From Candidatus Accumulibacter cognatus (GTDB lineage Bacteria; Pseudomonadota; Gammaproteobacteria; Burkholderiales; Rhodocyclaceae): 64,000 nucleotides of DNA. The position numbers and the translations under genes were made by a program. The notes beneath the pieces were generated by a model, which saw nothing but the letters and a program-made list of their open reading frames with translations, was not told the DNA's origin and did no database searches. Below are positions 52,835 to 63,075 of the stretch, one piece after another (within the stretch, counting starts at the first letter, position 1; each line of letters starts with the position of its first letter). The stretch covers positions 553,553 through 617,552 of the forward strand of contig CP058708.1 in the NCBI GenBank assembly GCA_013414765.1. Reading direction: 5' to 3'.

Positions 52835-53154
52835 CTGTGTGCTCCTCCTGTATTTTCGTCGGCCATGAACCCCGCTTGCTCTCGGAAGAGAGACAACCAG
52901 AACCAGCGCCATGGGACCGCGTGCACTTGATCACTCTTGCTTTTCTGCAGGTTTTCCCTCTGCTTTGGCCGCGGCGCCCGAATAATACGCCATTTATGCC
53001 CAAACTCTAGTACTTCGTCTTGACACAGCACGCTTCGGGAAGGCGGCGAACCGCAACTTCGCCAGCCCTTTGCCACGCCGTGCGACGCATGCGTGTGCCG
53101 CCGCAGCGGCCGCATTGCGGTAGAATGCGGGCTTTGTCGTGCAGGGAAAAGGTT
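52835..53154. other. intergenic region between the CorC-type gene and hisG
   Basis: 320 bases separating divergent genes, so it must carry both promoters. A TTGACA at 53020-53025 has no good -10 at the right distance; a TAGAAT near 53120 could be the -10 for hisG. I see no tRNA, small gene or attenuator-like leader peptide. Confidence 0.4.
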
Positions 53155-53799
53155 GTGAACGGCATCACCATTGCTCTATCGAAAGGCCGGATATTTGACG
53201 AAACCCTGCCTCTGCTGGCCGCCGCCGGGATCGAACCGCTTGAGGATCCCGAGAGCTCTCGCCGTTTGATCATTCCAACCAATCGGGAAAACGTTCGTGT
53301 GGTCATCGTCCGCGCGACCGATACCCCAACCTATGTGCAATACGGGGCGGCTGACCTCGGTGTCGCCGGCAAGGACATTCTCCTGGAACACGGCAGTGAG
53401 GGTCTTTACCAGCCGATCGACCTGAAGATTGCCAAGTGCAGGATGATGGTCGCCGTTCCCGCCGGTTTCGACTACGCGTACGCGGTGCGCCAGGGCGCGC
53501 GTCTCAAGGTGGCGACCAAGTACGTCAATATTGCCCGCGAACACTTCGCGGCCAAGGGTGTGCATGTCGACCTGATCAAACTCTACGGATCGATGGAACT
53601 CGCGCCACTGGCCGGCCTCGCCGACGCCATCGTCGATCTGGTATCCACCGGCAGCACGCTGAAAGCCAACCATCTGCTCGCCTGTGAGCACATCATGGAC
53701 ATCTCGTCGCGATTGATCGTCAATCAGGCCGCGCTCAAGCTGAAACGCGAATTACTGGCACCGATTCTAGAAGCCATCGCCGGAGTGGTCGCCCCATGA
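53155..53799 (+). CDS. hisG: ATP phosphoribosyltransferase, short form
   Basis: 214 residues. First step of histidine synthesis (ATP + PRPP to phosphoribosyl-ATP). [51 protein letters not shown] and the PRPP loop [16 protein letters not shown]. This short form lacks the C-terminal regulatory domain and needs HisZ, which must be elsewhere. The GTG start has AAAAGG upstream; hisD overlaps the stop by four bases. Confidence 0.94.
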   Translation: MNGITIALSKGRIFDETLPLLAAAGIEPLEDPESSRRLIIPTNRENVRVVIVRATDTPTYVQYGAADLGVAGKDILLEHGSEGLYQPIDLKIAKCRMMVAVPAGFDYAYAVRQGARLKVATKYVNIAREHFAAKGVHVDLIKLYGSMELAPLAGLADAIVDLVSTGSTLKANHLLACEHIMDISSRLIVNQAALKLKRELLAPILEAIAGVVAP

Positions 53800-55109
53800 T
53801 CGCAATCAAACGCCTTTCCAGCACCGATCCCGACTTCAAAGAGCGACTCGATGCCCTGCTGGCCTTCGAAGCCGCGCAGGACGCCTGCGTCGAACAGACT
53901 GTCGCCGACATTCTTTCCGAAGTGAAGGCACGTGGCGATGCCGCGGTGATCGAGTACACCCAGCGTTTCGATGCCTTGAGCGCCAACTCGATGGCCGAAC
54001 TCGAACTCTCGCAGAGCGAACTGCAGCAAGCACTCGCCGCTCTGCCGCCGACGCAAAGGCAGGCACTCGAAGCCGCCGCCGAGCGGGTGCGCAGCTACCA
54101 CCAACGACAGCCGCTACAGAGCTGGCAATACGAAGACGAAGGCGAGAAGACGCACGGCACGATGCTGGGCCAGAAAGTGACCCCCCTTGACCGCGTCGGC
54201 CTCTACGTTCCCGGCGGCAAGGCGTCGTACCCCTCGTCGGTGCTGATGAACGCGATTCCGGCGCGCGTTGCCGGAGTCAGGGAACTGATCATGGTCGTGC
54301 CGACGCCAGCCGGCGAGCACAACCCACTGGTTCTCGCCGCTGCCGCGCTGGCTGGCGTCGATCGCTTATTCACCATCGGCGGTGCGCAGGCGATCGCCGC
54401 TCTGGCCTACGGCACACAGACCATTCCGCAGGTGGACAAGATCGTCGGCCCCGGCAATGCCTACGTCGCCGCCGCCAAACGCCGTGTCTATGGGGTCGTC
54501 GGTATTGACATGGTTGCCGGTCCGTCGGAGATCCTCGTCATTTGCGACGGGCAGACCAACCCCGCCTGGGTGGCCATGGATCTTTTCTCGCAAGCCGAAC
54601 ACGATGAACTCGCACAGTCGATCCTGGTCTGTCCGGATACTGCCTATATCGAACGCGTTGCCGCTGCGCTCGACGATTTGCTGCCGACGATGCCGCGTCA
54701 ACGGGTCATTCGGGCAGCACTTGAAAATCGCGGCGCGCTGATCCAGGTGCGCGATCTCGACGAGGCCTGCCATATCGCCAACCGCATCGCCCCCGAACAC
54801 CTCGAACTGTCAATGGCCGATGCCGAAACCTGGGTGGACAAGATTCGGCACGCCGGCGCGATCTTCATCGGTCCTTACACCTCGGAGGCGCTCGGCGACT
54901 ACTGTGCCGGCCCCAACCATGTCCTGCCGACGTCCGGAAGCGCCCGCTTCTCTTCACCGCTGGGAGTCTACGACTTTCAGAAACGGACCAGCCTGATCCG
55001 GGTATCGCAGGCCGGTTCGCAGACCCTCGGACGCATCGCGGCAACGCTGGCGTATGGCGAGGGTCTGCCGGCGCACGCGCGATCCGCCGAGTATCGGGTC
55101 GAAAGTTGA
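53796..55109 (+). CDS. hisD: histidinol dehydrogenase
   Basis: 437 residues. The last two steps of histidine synthesis, oxidising L-histidinol to histidine with NAD. Family blocks: [95 protein letters not shown]. The ATG overlaps the hisG stop. The downstream his gene usually present (hisC) is not here; the operon ends and a convergent gene begins 18 bases later. Confidence 0.95.
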   Translation: MIAIKRLSSTDPDFKERLDALLAFEAAQDACVEQTVADILSEVKARGDAAVIEYTQRFDALSANSMAELELSQSELQQALAALPPTQRQALEAAAERVRSYHQRQPLQSWQYEDEGEKTHGTMLGQKVTPLDRVGLYVPGGKASYPSSVLMNAIPARVAGVRELIMVVPTPAGEHNPLVLAAAALAGVDRLFTIGGAQAIAALAYGTQTIPQVDKIVGPGNAYVAAAKRRVYGVVGIDMVAGPSEILVICDGQTNPAWVAMDLFSQAEHDELAQSILVCPDTAYIERVAAALDDLLPTMPRQRVIRAALENRGALIQVRDLDEACHIANRIAPEHLELSMADAETWVDKIRHAGAIFIGPYTSEALGDYCAGPNHVLPTSGSARFSSPLGVYDFQKRTSLIRVSQAGSQTLGRIAATLAYGEGLPAHARSAEYRVES

Positions 55110-55127
55110 GCCGACCTTTATATCCAG

Positions 55128-55430
55128 TCAGACAGCGCGTGCCTTCTGCTCCCGATTCTCTATCGCCTCCGAGCGCCTGAGCGTAAGCCGGAAGCCCTCC
55201 TGCGGGCGAATCATCTCCGCCGTGTCGTCAATGAAGAGGTCGTGGAGCAGGAAATTGACCTTGGCGAGCATGAAGGGAGAAAGCGCCTCACATTGTTCGA
55301 GAATCAACTCCTCGCCTCCTTTCATGGCCAGTGCCAGTGGACCGTAATGAAAACACAGGTGTTGCCCGCTCCAGTATTGGTTACCGATCAATTCGTCGAG
55401 ATCGGTTCGCTCGGTACAGATGTGCACCAT
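55128..55430 (-). CDS. hypothetical cytosolic protein
   Basis: 100 residues from ATG 55430, with GGAG eight bases upstream (a TTG at 55445 is the alternative). MVHICTERTDLDELIGNQYW and a long helical part SPFMLAKVNFLLHDLFIDDT then EMIRPQEGFRLTLRRSEAIE. No signal, membrane segment or recognised family. It is convergent with hisD. The 242 bases from its start to the DUF4212 gene's end at 55673 hold nothing I can support. Confidence 0.55.
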   Translation of the reverse strand: MVHICTERTDLDELIGNQYWSGQHLCFHYGPLALAMKGGEELILEQCEALSPFMLAKVNFLLHDLFIDDTAEMIRPQEGFRLTLRRSEAIENREQKARAV

Positions 55431-55672
55431 GAGATTTCTCCGCAAAGTGAAGCTCTTGCACTGATTAACGGCTTGCTATCGATCCAGGTTGAGTGATTTT
55501 TGTGGTTCTGTGGTGAGCAAACAGCGATGTGGGTTTGCGCCCCTGCCGCAATCCGCGGAAGCACCCCGGCAGGCGGCCTCTCCGCACGCTTTGGGTCAAG
55601 CACAAAAAGGATAAAAACGGCAGAACCTACAGAACTTTGGGCTTCTGCACATGGCAGTTCCGGGTGAGCGCA

Positions 55673-55942
55673 TCAGTCTTCTCCCTCTCTGTCGTTGACC
55701 CCATACTCCCGGTCGAGATGGTTCATGTAGCGGGCGTACCACCAGATGATCAGCACATAGATCACCGGCGCTCCCTGGGCCCCCATGTAGAAACCGAGCG
55801 GCAAACCCAGCAGGGAGATATCCGCCAGATCGCGCGCGAAGTAACTGACGACAAAGGTCACGACAAACCAGATAGCCAGCAGCAAGGCCGTCATCCTGAG
55901 GTTGCACCGCCAGTATTCCTGCTGCTTTCGTCCGCGTTGCAC
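55673..55942 (-). CDS. DUF4212 small subunit of a sodium/solute symporter
   Basis: 89 residues with two membrane helices: KQQEYWRCNLRMTALLLAIW, then FVVTFVVSYFARDL, PLGFYMGAQGAPVIYVLIIW and WYARYMNHLDREYGV. This is the small protein normally encoded beside VC_2705-type symporters. A GTG at 55942 with GGAG six bases before is the best start. Unusually it lies downstream of the large subunit; in most genomes I know it comes first. The stop of the symporter gene is 73 bases upstream. Confidence 0.82.
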   Translation of the reverse strand: MQRGRKQQEYWRCNLRMTALLLAIWFVVTFVVSYFARDLADISLLGLPLGFYMGAQGAPVIYVLIIWWYARYMNHLDREYGVNDREGED

Positions 55943-56015
55943 GTATCGCTCCGTAGTTACGGAAGACTGCCCCGGACCCCGGCGAACGCGTTGTGGGTCG
56001 CCCCATGAGCAGTGA

Positions 56016-58055
56016 TCAACAATGGTCAAATTCCGGGTACCGGACACTTTCGACAAAATCCTGGGTTTCCTGGCTGGGCGGCCGGCCACACAGACTGACC
56101 ACGATGATCGTCAGAAAGCCGGCAGCGACGCCCCACACGCCGGCCGCAGTTGACTGAATCCCCAGCCAGGGTTCCATGCCGATACCGTGGATTCCCAGCC
56201 ACGGAATGGCATCGAAATGGACGCGCACCATGTAATAAATGGTTACCAGCAAGCCAAGCACCATGCCACTGACCGCGCCAGCCGATGTCGCCCGCCGCCA
56301 GAAGATGCCGAGAATCAATGCCGGGAAAAAAGCTGATCCTGCCAGCGAGAACGCCCAGGCGACCATGAACAGGATGGTCGCCGGTTTCTGCGAGGCAACG
56401 CTCGCCGCCAGGACTGCAACCACCAGCAGCAGTGACTTGGAAACCACCAGCCGCCATTGCGTACTCGCCTGCGGGCGAAAAATCTTGTAATAGACGTCGT
56501 GCGCCAGAGCACTGGCAATCGTCAGCAGCAGCCCGTCTGCGGTGGACAGCGCAGCGGCGAGCGCACCGGCGGCCACCAGACCGGAAATGACGTAGGGCAA
56601 GCCGGCAATTTCCGGGGTTGCCAGCAGAATCACGTCGGGATTGAGCGACAGCTCGGCGAGTTGCAGGATGCCATCGCCGTTGATGTCTTCGATCGAAACC
56701 ATACCGATCTTGCCCCATGAATTGACCCACATCGGCAGTTGTGCCATCGATGAGCCCACCAGACTCGTGTAAATCTCATACTTGGCAAAAGCCGCGTAGG
56801 CCGGGGCGGTGAGATACAGGGCCAGGATGAACAATAGCGACCAGAATACCGAATTGCGCGCTTCGCGTACGCTGGGTGTCGTGTAGTAACGCATCAGCAC
56901 ATGCGGCAGGGCCGCCGTGCCGACCATCAGGCAGAACACCAGACTCAGGAAGTTCACGCGCGCACCGTCGTTCACCGCATCGCCTTTCCCGGGATAGGGG
57001 GTCAGATGGTGATCGGGAGCTGTGCCACGCTGCGCTGCCTGATGCATCAGGCCTTCCCAATAACTGCGCGCCTCATCGCTGCTCTTGGGCAACTCCCGGC
57101 GCTGCCGCTCGAGCGTCGCCACCTCGCGCATTTGCGCGTTACTGCCTTTCAGATCGTCGATACGCACGCTCAGGCTGCGCTGTTCTTCCTCTAGTGAGTC
57201 CGGCAACGCCAGTATGCGGTCGTGGTAACCATCGGCACGTTCGCGGAAGCGGTGGCGGGCGTCGATTTCGGCCGGGTCATCGAAGATCCTTTCCTCCATA
57301 TCCTGCACTTTCTGCAGCACCTGGCCGTAGGTCAACTGCGGCACTGGAATGCCGCTGACCTGATACGAAAGAATGGTCACCGGCACCAGATAGGCGACAA
57401 TCAGGATGGCGTATTGGGCCACCTGCGTCCAGGTGACCGCGCGCATGCCACCCAGAAAGGAACACACCAGGATGCCGGCCAGGCCGACAAATACCCCGAC
57501 CTCGAACTGCAGGCCCACAAAGCGGCTAGTAATCAACCCGACGCCATAGATCTGCGCAACCACATAAACAAAGGAGGCCAGGATGGTCGCAAAGACACCG
57601 ACCAGCCTCGCCAGATTGCCACCATAACGCGCGGCGAGGAAATCTGGGATCGTATATTGGCCAAAACGTCGCAGGTAAGGTGCCAGCAGCAGGGCCACAA
57701 GAACGTAGCCGCCGGTCCAGCCCATCACGTAGGCCAGGCCCTGATATCCCGATAGGTAGAGCGTGCCGGCCAGACCCATGAACGAGGCCGCACTCATCCA
57801 GTCGGAGCCGGTTGCCATGCCATTGAATACCGCCGGCACACGCCGGCCGGCAACGTAATACTCGGAAACGCTGGCGGTTCGCGCCAGCACGCCAATCGTT
57901 GCGTACAGGAAGATGGTCAGGAAAAGAAAGGAGTAACCGATCCAGCGCGGCGGCATGCCATGCTGCTCGAGCACCGCCAGGGTCCCGATGAAAATGAAGA
58001 AACCAACCGTGTAGTAAGCGTAATAGCGACGCAACTGGACAGGGTAGTCGGCCAT
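56016..58055 (-). CDS. VC_2705-type sodium/solute (acetate-like) symporter
   Basis: 679 residues, about thirteen membrane helices of the SSS fold: GMATGSDWMSAASFMGLAGT, WTGGYVLVALLLAPYLRRFG, YGVGLITSRFVGLQFEVG, TAALPHVLMRYYTTPSVREA, ALAAALSTADGLLLTIASA. Two features stand out: a large charged soluble insert (about residues 235-365, rich in Arg/Glu) and, in a loop at 457-468, DINGDGILQLAE, which matches the EF-hand calcium loop consensus. With acs and the DUF294 protein next to it, acetate or another short acid is the likely substrate. Confidence 0.9.
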   Translation of the reverse strand: MADYPVQLRRYYAYYTVGFFIFIGTLAVLEQHGMPPRWIGYSFLFLTIFLYATIGVLARTASVSEYYVAGRRVPAVFNGMATGSDWMSAASFMGLAGTLYLSGYQGLAYVMGWTGGYVLVALLLAPYLRRFGQYTIPDFLAARYGGNLARLVGVFATILASFVYVVAQIYGVGLITSRFVGLQFEVGVFVGLAGILVCSFLGGMRAVTWTQVAQYAILIVAYLVPVTILSYQVSGIPVPQLTYGQVLQKVQDMEERIFDDPAEIDARHRFRERADGYHDRILALPDSLEEEQRSLSVRIDDLKGSNAQMREVATLERQRRELPKSSDEARSYWEGLMHQAAQRGTAPDHHLTPYPGKGDAVNDGARVNFLSLVFCLMVGTAALPHVLMRYYTTPSVREARNSVFWSLLFILALYLTAPAYAAFAKYEIYTSLVGSSMAQLPMWVNSWGKIGMVSIEDINGDGILQLAELSLNPDVILLATPEIAGLPYVISGLVAAGALAAALSTADGLLLTIASALAHDVYYKIFRPQASTQWRLVVSKSLLLVVAVLAASVASQKPATILFMVAWAFSLAGSAFFPALILGIFWRRATSAGAVSGMVLGLLVTIYYMVRVHFDAIPWLGIHGIGMEPWLGIQSTAAGVWGVAAGFLTIIVVSLCGRPPSQETQDFVESVRYPEFDHC

Positions 58056-58069
58056 CGTTCAGTGCCCGC

Positions 58070-58786
58070 CTAACCGCTCTGGTGCAAGTGGCGACGCGCC
58101 TTCTCAAGTTCGAGCAGGCTGGCTGGTGTCATGAAGCCTTTGCGCGCGCCGCTGGCAATCGTGATCTGCAACAACTGGGCCGTCGCATAAGCATCAGAAA
58201 TGGCATGGTGACGGCGGATGCTGACAATGGAGAAGTGGTCCAGCCAGGCGTCAAGCCCTCCCCCCGTATGCTCGACATCGCGAAAAAGATCCGGCATCAC
58301 CCACGCCAGATCGATCCACGCCAGCCTCCACTCGATACCGAGGTATTCTGTCAGCGTACGTTCGATCATCGCGGCAACAAACGGCACATTGTATGCAATC
58401 AGTGGCGCCTTGCCGACAAAGTGCAGGAAGGAGATCAACGCGTCGACCGGCGGATGACCGGCTGCCGACTCCGAATGCGGGCGCACCAGCGAGCCGGGCA
58501 CAGGATCGGCACTGAGCTCGGCAGATCCGAAGCGCAGATGGCAGGCATCCTTGAAGTCGATCTGCCCGTCGACTACCGCCAACGCCCCTATTGCGCAGAG
58601 GTGATCGGTCTTGACGTTGATGCCCGTCGTTTCGATGTCGACGACCACATAGCGACAACGATAGTGCGAACGCCGCAGGTCCGGCGCAGGCAATTGGCGC
58701 CAGGCGGCGATCAACTGCTGCTGTCCGGCGGTCAATGCTGGGATAGGCGTTTCCTGGCCACTGAACAATCTGGAAAACCAGGCCAT
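58070..58786 (-). CDS. DnaQ-like 3'-5' exonuclease domain protein
   Basis: 238 residues. A DEDDh-type fold: Exo I YVVVDIETTGINVKTD (Asp50, Glu52), Exo III IRRHHAISDAYATAQLL (HxAxxD). The Exo II region reads APLIAYNVPFVAAMIERT, where the usual Asp after Phe is Val, so one metal ligand may be missing. An N-terminal RLFSGQETPIPALTAGQQQL tail precedes it. The genes for the DUF294 protein and this exonuclease are commonly adjacent beside the symporter. A signalling or RNA-processing role is more likely than DNA proofreading. Confidence 0.85.
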   Translation of the reverse strand: MAWFSRLFSGQETPIPALTAGQQQLIAAWRQLPAPDLRRSHYRCRYVVVDIETTGINVKTDHLCAIGALAVVDGQIDFKDACHLRFGSAELSADPVPGSLVRPHSESAAGHPPVDALISFLHFVGKAPLIAYNVPFVAAMIERTLTEYLGIEWRLAWIDLAWVMPDLFRDVEHTGGGLDAWLDHFSIVSIRRHHAISDAYATAQLLQITIASGARKGFMTPASLLELEKARRHLHQSG

Positions 58787-58788
58787 GG

Positions 58789-60702
58789 TCAGAGCTGATA
58801 ATCGAGTTTAAGGCGTGCCTGCAGCTTGCGCGCCTGTCGGAAAGCTTCTTTGAGAATGCGCCGTTCAATCTCGTTGAGTTCATCGGGCCGTATGAGATTG
58901 TCGCCCTCGCGTCCATGTTCCTGCTCAAAATGCTGGTGCCGCAAGCGCAGCAACTGGATGAAATTGAACCCTTCGAGGCTTGCAGCCACCTCCTCTGGAG
59001 AAAGATTCATCAGGACGCCGGCGCGTTTGATGCGCGTCGCAGTGTTCGTTGCCTCGACCTGACGGGCCAGTGCAAAAACCCGCGCTGCATCGGTAAACAG
59101 GCGGACGCCATACTTTTTGAGGTCGATGCTCCCCGGATGCTCGGGATCGTCGCTGGTCACAAAGTCACGTATCCTGCCCAGCGGTGGCGACACGCTGAGT
59201 GCGTTCTGCGCCAGCATGCGCAGGAACAGCGGATTACCGCTGGTCTGCCGGAACAGTGACAGACGCATCCGGTGCGCCAGATTGAAGCGTCCGTAGAGCG
59301 GTCGAAAATCGAAGAAAATAGTGGCGTTGAGCAAAGCCTGCGGTTCCGGTGTGCGTACCCACTGGGCGAATCTTTCCTCCCACTCCTCCAGCGTCAGGCA
59401 CAGGCTGGGGTTGCTGGCCATGATATTGCCCTTGCACAGCGGAAAACCACAGGTGTCCAGGTCAGCATTGACGTCGCGAGCGAAATCGAGAAAACGCAAC
59501 TGTGTCTGCTCGCGATCCATGATGTCGGTACAGATATAGACGATGCCGTTATCCTGATCGGAAATGAAGGTCTGTTCGTCACGCCCCTCCGATCCGAACG
59601 ACAGCCACGCCCAGTCAATGCCATAGAGGTCATGCCGATCCAGATTCATTTCGATGATGCGGCGAGTCACGGTATCATTGAGGGTCGAGATGAACTGCGT
59701 GATCTCCTGCCCGCCGACCCCTTCGGCAAGCATGGTCAGCGACAGTTGGCGGATATCCCCACGCGCATGCTGCACAACATCAAGACTGCTCGCCGCGTCG
59801 ATCGCGTGCCGGATCTGCCGCAGACCGGCACCCTGCAGTTTGAATAGATCACGCTCCGAAACCACGCCTCTGAGTCGTCCGCCTTCGTCCACAGCCAGCA
59901 CATGGCGGATGCCGTGCATGGCCATGGCCAATGCCGCATCGTGGGCGTTGGCCGCCAGCGGCAAGGTCTGCGGAGTGGCCGACATGACCGAGGAGATCGG
60001 TTGCTCCAGCGAGGTACCCGGCAAGACAATCCGCTTCAGCACATCGGAAAGCGTAAAGATACCCACCGGTTGATCAGCAGCATCAACGACCACCATCGAA
60101 CCCAGGTGGCGATCGGCCATCAAGGCAACAACCTGGCGAATCGACGTGTCCGGTACCACCGAGACCGGTTCCCGCTTGACAATCATTGCAAGCGGTGAAT
60201 TCATGGTCTTCTGCTCGGCGGCGCGTTGTGTAAACTGCAGTTGCAACTGCTGCTGCGATTGCCTGAGCAGGCCGGCGATATACTGGCTGCAGAAGAGGTT
60301 GAAAACCGTACTCTTCTGGGTCAGGGTAAAGAAATCGTCGGCCGGCAATTCGTAGCAGAAAACCTCTTCGCGTGCCACGTAGGCACTCGAAGTTGGTCGC
60401 TGCGCCATCAGCGCCGAAATCGCGAAGGCCTGCCCCGGACCGAGCGTGTTTGGCGCAGGCTCGACATTGCTACTGGCCGCGCCACTGGCCCGGACTTGCA
60501 CCTTGCCATGCTGCAGAATGTAGAGGGTACGCGCAACCCCCATCTCGCTCGAAAGGATCCGCGCACCCTTGGGATAATGGGCCAACCGGACGTGTTCTGC
60601 GAGAAAGCGCAGCGCCTCCGCCTCCATTCGATCAAAGGGCGGATGGGCCTGCAGGAACTGGAGGCAGGCCGCAACCAGCATCTCCGTTGCACTGTTGCTC
60701 AT
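58789..60702 (-). CDS. cNMP-binding, CBS-pair, DUF294 nucleotidyltransferase-like protein
   Basis: 637 residues. Cyclic-nucleotide-binding domain (ARILSSEMGVARTLYILQHG, GPGQAFAISALMAQRP), a CBS pair (QVVALMADRHLGSMVVVDAA, HVLAVDEGGRLRGVVSERDL), a GlnD-like nucleotidyltransferase (WLSFGSEGRDEQTFISDQDN), and a DUF294 C-terminal helical domain. The ATG at 60702 has a GAGGAG site. This architecture recurs next to sodium/solute symporters and acetyl-CoA synthetase, and most likely regulates them in response to nucleotides. Function not demonstrated; it is separated by only two bases from the exonuclease. Confidence 0.88.
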   Translation of the reverse strand: MSNSATEMLVAACLQFLQAHPPFDRMEAEALRFLAEHVRLAHYPKGARILSSEMGVARTLYILQHGKVQVRASGAASSNVEPAPNTLGPGQAFAISALMAQRPTSSAYVAREEVFCYELPADDFFTLTQKSTVFNLFCSQYIAGLLRQSQQQLQLQFTQRAAEQKTMNSPLAMIVKREPVSVVPDTSIRQVVALMADRHLGSMVVVDAADQPVGIFTLSDVLKRIVLPGTSLEQPISSVMSATPQTLPLAANAHDAALAMAMHGIRHVLAVDEGGRLRGVVSERDLFKLQGAGLRQIRHAIDAASSLDVVQHARGDIRQLSLTMLAEGVGGQEITQFISTLNDTVTRRIIEMNLDRHDLYGIDWAWLSFGSEGRDEQTFISDQDNGIVYICTDIMDREQTQLRFLDFARDVNADLDTCGFPLCKGNIMASNPSLCLTLEEWEERFAQWVRTPEPQALLNATIFFDFRPLYGRFNLAHRMRLSLFRQTSGNPLFLRMLAQNALSVSPPLGRIRDFVTSDDPEHPGSIDLKKYGVRLFTDAARVFALARQVEATNTATRIKRAGVLMNLSPEEVAASLEGFNFIQLLRLRHQHFEQEHGREGDNLIRPDELNEIERRILKEAFRQARKLQARLKLDYQL

Positions 60703-60826
60703 ACCCGCTCCTCGATCGCAATAATTCAACAGGCCGGCACCTCCTGGCGCCGGCCTGGAAGCCTGCTTTACGACCGGGCGCTCAAGCGCGGCGCCAGGTC
60801 AGCCGTGGGTGGTCTGTCTGTCTCGA

Positions 60827-62791
60827 TCAACCGCGGAGTTGCTCCAGAATCGCCGGGTTCTCGAGCGTCGAGACATCCTGCGCGGTCGTTTCGCCTCTGG
60901 CGAGAGAGCGCAGCAGACGACGCATGATCTTGCCCGAACGTGTTTTTGGCAGGTTCTCGCCGAAGCGCAGATCCTTCGGCTTGGCAATCGGACCGATCTC
61001 GCGGCCGACGTGGTCCTGCAACTCCTTGACCATCTTCTTCGCCGCTTCGCCGGTCGGCCGCGTGCCCTTCAGCACCACAAAGGCACAGATCGCTTCGCCG
61101 GTCAGATCATCCGGGCGACCGACCACAGCCGCTTCCGCCACCATCGGGTGCGAGACCAGCGCAGACTCGATCTCCATGGTCCCCATGCGGTGACCGGAAA
61201 CATTCAGCACATCGTCGATACGACCGGTGATCGTGAAATAGCCAGTGTTGATATCGCGGATCGAACCGTCACCAGCGAGGTAGAGTTTACCAGCGAAGTC
61301 ATCGGGGTAATACGATTTCTTGAAGCGCTCAGGATCACCCCAGATGTTGCGAATCATTGCCGGCCAGGGCCTTTTCACGACCAGCAGCCCCCCCTTGCCC
61401 CAATCGAGTTCGGTCCCGGTTTCGTCGACGACGGCAGCCTCGATCCCCGGGAAGGGCAAGGTGCACGAACCCGGCACCAACGGAGTCGCACCCGGCAGCG
61501 GCGTAATCATGTGTCCACCGGTCTCGGTTTGCCAGAAGGTGTCAACAATCGGGCAACGAGCACCGCCAACACTATCGTAGTACCACTGCCAGGCCGCTGG
61601 GTTGATCGGTTCGCCAACGGTACCGAGCAGGCGCAGCGACGACAGGTCGTACTGGGTAGGCGCAACCGACGGATTGGTATCGGCCGCCTTGATCAGCGAG
61701 CGGATGGCGGTCGGTGCGGTGTAGAAAATGTTGACTTTGTGGTCCTGGATCATCTTCAAGAAACGGCCGGCATCCGGATAGGTCGGGATGCCTTCGAAAA
61801 CCATCTCCGTGCCGCCGCAGGCCAGGGGGCCATAGGTGATATAGGTGTGGCCGGTCACCCAGCCGATGTCTGCAGTGCACCAGAAAAGATCGTTTGGCTT
61901 GAGATCGAAGGTCCACTTCATGGTCAGAATGGCATGCAGCAGGTACCCGCCTGTCGAGTGCTGCACCCCCTTCGGCTTGCCGGTCGAACCCGAGGTATAA
62001 AGGAGGAACAAGGGGTGCTCGGCACCGACCCACTCCGGTTCGCAAACGTCGGACTGTCCGGCGATCACGTCGTGCCACCAGATGTCTCGGCCGGCAACCA
62101 TATGGCAGGCACCGCCGGTACGTTGAAAGACGATCACGTCCTTGACCGACTCGCACCCACCCAGCGCAATGCCCTCGTCGACGGCCGGCTTGAGCGGGAT
62201 CTTCTTGCCGCCTCGGCATTGCTCGTCGGCGGTAATCACCGCTACGGCACCGGCGTCGTTGATCCGGTCGCGTACCGACTGTGCCGAAAAACCACCGAAA
62301 ACGACCGAGTGAATGGCGCCGATGCGCGCACAGGCCTGCATCGCAACGATGCCCTCAACGCCCATTGACATGTAGATCAGCACCCGGTCGCCCTTCTTGA
62401 TGCCACGCGCGCGAAGCCCGTTGGCAAACTGGCTTACCCGTGACAGCAGCTCATGGTAGGTTACCCGCTTGACTTCGCCGTCATCGGATTCGAAAACGAT
62501 CGCCACCTTGTCGCCGAGACCGGCTTCGATGTTGCGATCGAGGCAGTTGTACGAAACATTCAGCGTGCCATCGGCAAACCACTTGAAGAAGGGCGCATTG
62601 GAATCGTCAAGCACCTGCGTAAACGGCGTTCTCCAGGATACATGCTCGCGGGCCAGGCGGCCCCAGTAACCGGTGTAATCGCTTGCCGCCTCGGCGCACA
62701 GCGCCCGGTAGGCATCCATGCCCGAAATCGTGGCCTGCTTGACAAATTCAGCAGAGGGCTCAAAAAAATTTACGGCCTCGTTCAATGACAT
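60827..62791 (-). CDS. acs: acetyl-CoA synthetase
   Basis: 654 residues, full length. Activates acetate to acetyl-CoA by an acetyl-adenylate: [20 protein letters not shown] start, [20 protein letters not shown] (P-loop), [36 protein letters not shown] and the terminal [15 protein letters not shown], whose lysine is the usual acetylation site controlling the enzyme. It heads the minus-strand acetate module acs-DUF294-exonuclease-symporter-DUF4212. In Rhodocyclales it feeds storage polymers and the TCA cycle. Confidence 0.96.
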   Translation of the reverse strand: MSLNEAVNFFEPSAEFVKQATISGMDAYRALCAEAASDYTGYWGRLAREHVSWRTPFTQVLDDSNAPFFKWFADGTLNVSYNCLDRNIEAGLGDKVAIVFESDDGEVKRVTYHELLSRVSQFANGLRARGIKKGDRVLIYMSMGVEGIVAMQACARIGAIHSVVFGGFSAQSVRDRINDAGAVAVITADEQCRGGKKIPLKPAVDEGIALGGCESVKDVIVFQRTGGACHMVAGRDIWWHDVIAGQSDVCEPEWVGAEHPLFLLYTSGSTGKPKGVQHSTGGYLLHAILTMKWTFDLKPNDLFWCTADIGWVTGHTYITYGPLACGGTEMVFEGIPTYPDAGRFLKMIQDHKVNIFYTAPTAIRSLIKAADTNPSVAPTQYDLSSLRLLGTVGEPINPAAWQWYYDSVGGARCPIVDTFWQTETGGHMITPLPGATPLVPGSCTLPFPGIEAAVVDETGTELDWGKGGLLVVKRPWPAMIRNIWGDPERFKKSYYPDDFAGKLYLAGDGSIRDINTGYFTITGRIDDVLNVSGHRMGTMEIESALVSHPMVAEAAVVGRPDDLTGEAICAFVVLKGTRPTGEAAKKMVKELQDHVGREIGPIAKPKDLRFGENLPKTRSGKIMRRLLRSLARGETTAQDVSTLENPAILEQLRG

Positions 62792-62904
62792 GTCCGGTCT
62801 CCTGTTTAGGTATTGGTAGAGAATTCAAGAAAGCGATGCTACAAGTCACGAAAAACTCGTTGTTCGCGCCCCCCGCCTAGCGCAAGGCAGATCTAGATCT
62901 ATAT

Positions 62905-62944
62905 CTATAAGCAGCTGCTCCTCTCTCTATAAGCGGCTGCTCCT
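62905..62944. repeat. short tandem direct repeat between acs and the UPF0114 gene
   Basis: Two copies of CTATAAGCRGCTGCTCCT, at 62905-62922 and 62927-62944, 22 bases apart. They sit in the 284-base gap between divergent genes, 114 bases from the acs start. Two whole helical turns apart on one face, they could be activator sites for acs; equally they may be sequence decay. Confidence 0.5.
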
Positions 62945-63075
62945 GCCTCTTGTCACGCCAAGTGGGCCAGATTAGACGCTGCCAATCTTACATACCACTT
63001 ACGGCATGGCCGCAACACAACGGAAACAGGCCTTGATGCTAGAATCTCGCTTCCTCCCTCTTCACCGTGAAGCAA

